Of a stretch of DNA of 10,070 nucleotides, positions 8,417 through 10,070 are shown piece by piece. Made by a program: the position numbers and the translations under genes. The DNA is from Gammaproteobacteria bacterium (GTDB lineage Bacteria; Pseudomonadota; Gammaproteobacteria; JALTLT01). The notes below the pieces were generated by a model that was given only the letters and a program-made list of their open reading frames with translations, searched no databases and was not told the DNA's origin. Location of the stretch: positions 1-10,070 of the forward strand of contig JALTLT010000419.1 in NCBI GenBank assembly GCA_027001815.1, given 5' to 3'. The stretch's first letter is position 1. Each line of letters starts with the position of its first letter.

Positions 8417-8435
8417 GGCCAAGTGAGGAGAGACG

Positions 8436-10070
8436 ATGAAAGATCTTTTGAATCTCATGAAGAGCCAGGGGCAGGTCGAGGACTTCGATGCCATCCGCAT
8501 CAAGCTCGCCTCCCCGGACATGATCCGCTCCTGGTCCTACGGTGAGGTCAAGAAGCCGGAGACCATCAACTACCGCACCTTCAAGCCGGAGCGGGACGGC
8601 CTGTTCTGCGCCAAGATCTTCGGTCCGGTGAGTGACTACGAGTGTCTCTGCGGCAAGTACACCCGCCTCAAGCATCGCGGCGTGGTATGCGAGAAGTGCG
8701 GCGTGGAGGTGACGCTGGCCAAGGTACGCCGCGAGCGCATGGGCCACATCGATCTGGCCAGCCCGGTGGCCCACATCTGGTTCCTCAAGTCGCTCCCCTC
8801 GCGTATCGGCCTGCTGCTGGACATGACCCTGCGCGACATCGAGCGGGTACTCTACTTCGAAGCCTTCGTGGTGGTGGATCCCGGCATGACTCCGCTGGAA
8901 CGCGGCCAGCTGCTCTCCGACGAGCAGTACCTGGAAGCGATCGAGGAGCATGGTGACGAGTTCGACGCCCGCATGGGCGCCGAGGCGGTGCTGGAGCTGC
9001 TGCGCACCATCGACCTCAAGGGCGAGGCGGAGAAGCTGCGCGAGGAGATGTCCGGCACCAACTCCGAATCCAAGCTCAAGCGCATCTCCAAGCGCCTGAA
9101 GCTGGTGGAATCGTTCCTCGAGTCCGACAACAAGCCGGAGTGGATGGTGCTCACCGTGCTGCCGGTGCTGCCTCCCGACCTGCGTCCGCTGGTGCCTCTG
9201 GACGGAGGCCGCTTTGCCACCTCCGACCTCAATGATCTCTACCGGCGAGTGATCAACCGCAACAACCGCCTCAAGCGGCTGCTGGAACTCAACGCCCCCG
9301 ACATCATCGTGCGCAACGAGAAGCGCATGCTGCAGGAGTCGGTGGACGCCCTGCTCGACAACGGCCGCCGCGGTCGCGCCATCACCGGCTCCAACAAGCG
9401 GCCGCTCAAGTCCCTGGCCGACATGATCAAGGGCAAACAGGGGCGATTCCGCCAGAACCTCCTGGGCAAGCGGGTCGACTACTCCGGTCGTTCCGTGATC
9501 GTGGTGGGTCCGACCCTCAGGCTGCACCAGTGCGGCCTGCCCAAGAAAATGGCCCTGGAGCTCTTCAAGCCCTTCATCTTTGGCAAGTTGCAGCTGCGCG
9601 GCCTCGCCACCACCATCAAGGCGGCCAAGAAACTGGTGGAGCGCGAGGGTCCTGAGGTGTGGGACATTCTCGAGGAGGTGATCCGCGAGCATCCGGTGCT
9701 TCTCAACCGCGCGCCCACCCTCCATCGTCTCGGTATACAGGCCTTCGAGCCGGTGCTCATCGAGGGCAAGGCGATCCAGCTGCATCCGCTGGTCTGCACC
9801 GCCTTCAACGCCGATTTCGACGGCGATCAGATGGCGGTCCACGTGCCGCTCTCCATCGAGGCGCAGCTCGAGGCGCGGGCCCTGATGATGTCCTCCAACA
9901 ACATCCTCTCGCCTGCCAACGGCGAGCCCATCATCGTGCCGTCTCAGGACGTGGTGCTGGGCCTCTACTACATGACCCGCGAGCGGGTGGCCGCCAAGGG
10001 TGAGGGGATGATCTTCGCCGATCTGGCAGAGGTGCGCCGCGCCTACGAGAACCGGGTCGTCGAGCTGCAC
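8436..10070 (+). CDS. rpoC: DNA-directed RNA polymerase subunit beta-prime, N-terminal part
   Basis: The beta-prime subunit carries the catalytic magnesium site and the clamp of RNA polymerase. The gene runs off the window; 545 of roughly 1400 expected codons are visible. It starts MKDLLNLMKSQGQVEDFDAI, and the first zinc site is C70, C72, C85 and C88, at the same numbers as in Escherichia coli. The clamp and lid-rudder region follows, then PLKSLADMIKGKQGRFRQNL with LGKRVDYSGRSVIVVGP after it, NRAPTLHRLGIQAFEP, and the catalytic NADFDGDQMAVH with D460, D462 and D464, again at enteric numbering. No insertion or gap is therefore present up to the active site. GAGGAG at 8425-8430, 5 nt before the ATG, fixes the start. 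It lies 64 nt behind rpoB in the same operon with no promoter or terminator seen between, so beta and beta-prime are made from one mRNA. Confidence 0.99.
   Translation, partial: MKDLLNLMKSQGQVEDFDAIRIKLASPDMIRSWSYGEVKKPETINYRTFKPERDGLFCAKIFGPVSDYECLCGKYTRLKHRGVVCEKCGVEVTLAKVRRERMGHIDLASPVAHIWFLKSLPSRIGLLLDMTLRDIERVLYFEAFVVVDPGMTPLERGQLLSDEQYLEAIEEHGDEFDARMGAEAVLELLRTIDLKGEAEKLREEMSGTNSESKLKRISKRLKLVESFLESDNKPEWMVLTVLPVLPPDLRPLVPLDGGRFATSDLNDLYRRVINRNNRLKRLLELNAPDIIVRNEKRMLQESVDALLDNGRRGRAITGSNKRPLKSLADMIKGKQGRFRQNLLGKRVDYSGRSVIVVGPTLRLHQCGLPKKMALELFKPFIFGKLQLRGLATTIKAAKKLVEREGPEVWDILEEVIREHPVLLNRAPTLHRLGIQAFEPVLIEGKAIQLHPLVCTAFNADFDGDQMAVHVPLSIEAQLEARALMMSSNNILSPANGEPIIVPSQDVVLGLYYMTRERVAAKGEGMIFADLAEVRRAYENRVVELH

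Overview
The window is a housekeeping locus on the + strand of a GC-rich gammaproteobacterium: end of tuf, tRNA-Trp, secE, nusG, rplK, rplA, rplJ, rplL, rpoB and the start of rpoC. Gene order, a three-helix SecE, the single tRNA-Trp between tuf and secE, and protein sequences close to Escherichia coli and Pseudomonas all point to Gammaproteobacteria. The very GC-biased codon choice and a roughly 22-residue insertion in RpoB suggest a lineage outside the Enterobacterales, perhaps a sulfur-oxidising or Chromatiales-like group; that placement is only a guess. No mobile element, CRISPR array, phage gene or foreign-looking segment is visible.

Layout: bases 1-125 encode the last 40 residues of EF-Tu. 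tRNA-Trp(CCA) follows at 152-227, then a 9-bp hairpin with a T-rich flank (288-325) that probably ends the tuf-tRNA transcript. secE and nusG are 4 nt apart. A 318-nt leader with several strong hairpins and two candidate L1-binding structures precedes rplK, and rplK and rplA overlap by one base (TAATG). Behind rplA come three tandem hairpins and then a well-supported L10 leader upstream of rplJ and rplL. The rplL-rpoB gap holds an intrinsic terminator/attenuator followed by a second long stem-loop that may be an RNase III-type processing site. rpoB is complete. After a 64-nt spacer with two hairpins, rpoC begins and runs off the window after 545 codons, past the catalytic NADFDGD motif.

How the genes work together: EF-Tu, L11, L1, L10 and L7/L12 act at the ribosomal GTPase centre and L1 stalk. 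NusG and the beta and beta-prime subunits are the transcription machinery that NusG couples to ribosomes. SecE is part of the protein-export channel. The intergenic RNA structures fit the classical scheme in which L1 and L10-L12 repress their own mRNAs and an attenuator makes rpoBC expression lower than rplJL.

I found no new protein system. The points that deserve a second look are all in the non-coding RNA (nusG-rplK leader, enlarged L10 leader, rplL-rpoB double structure) and the RpoB insertion. I could not recognise a convincing sigma-70 promoter anywhere in the window.
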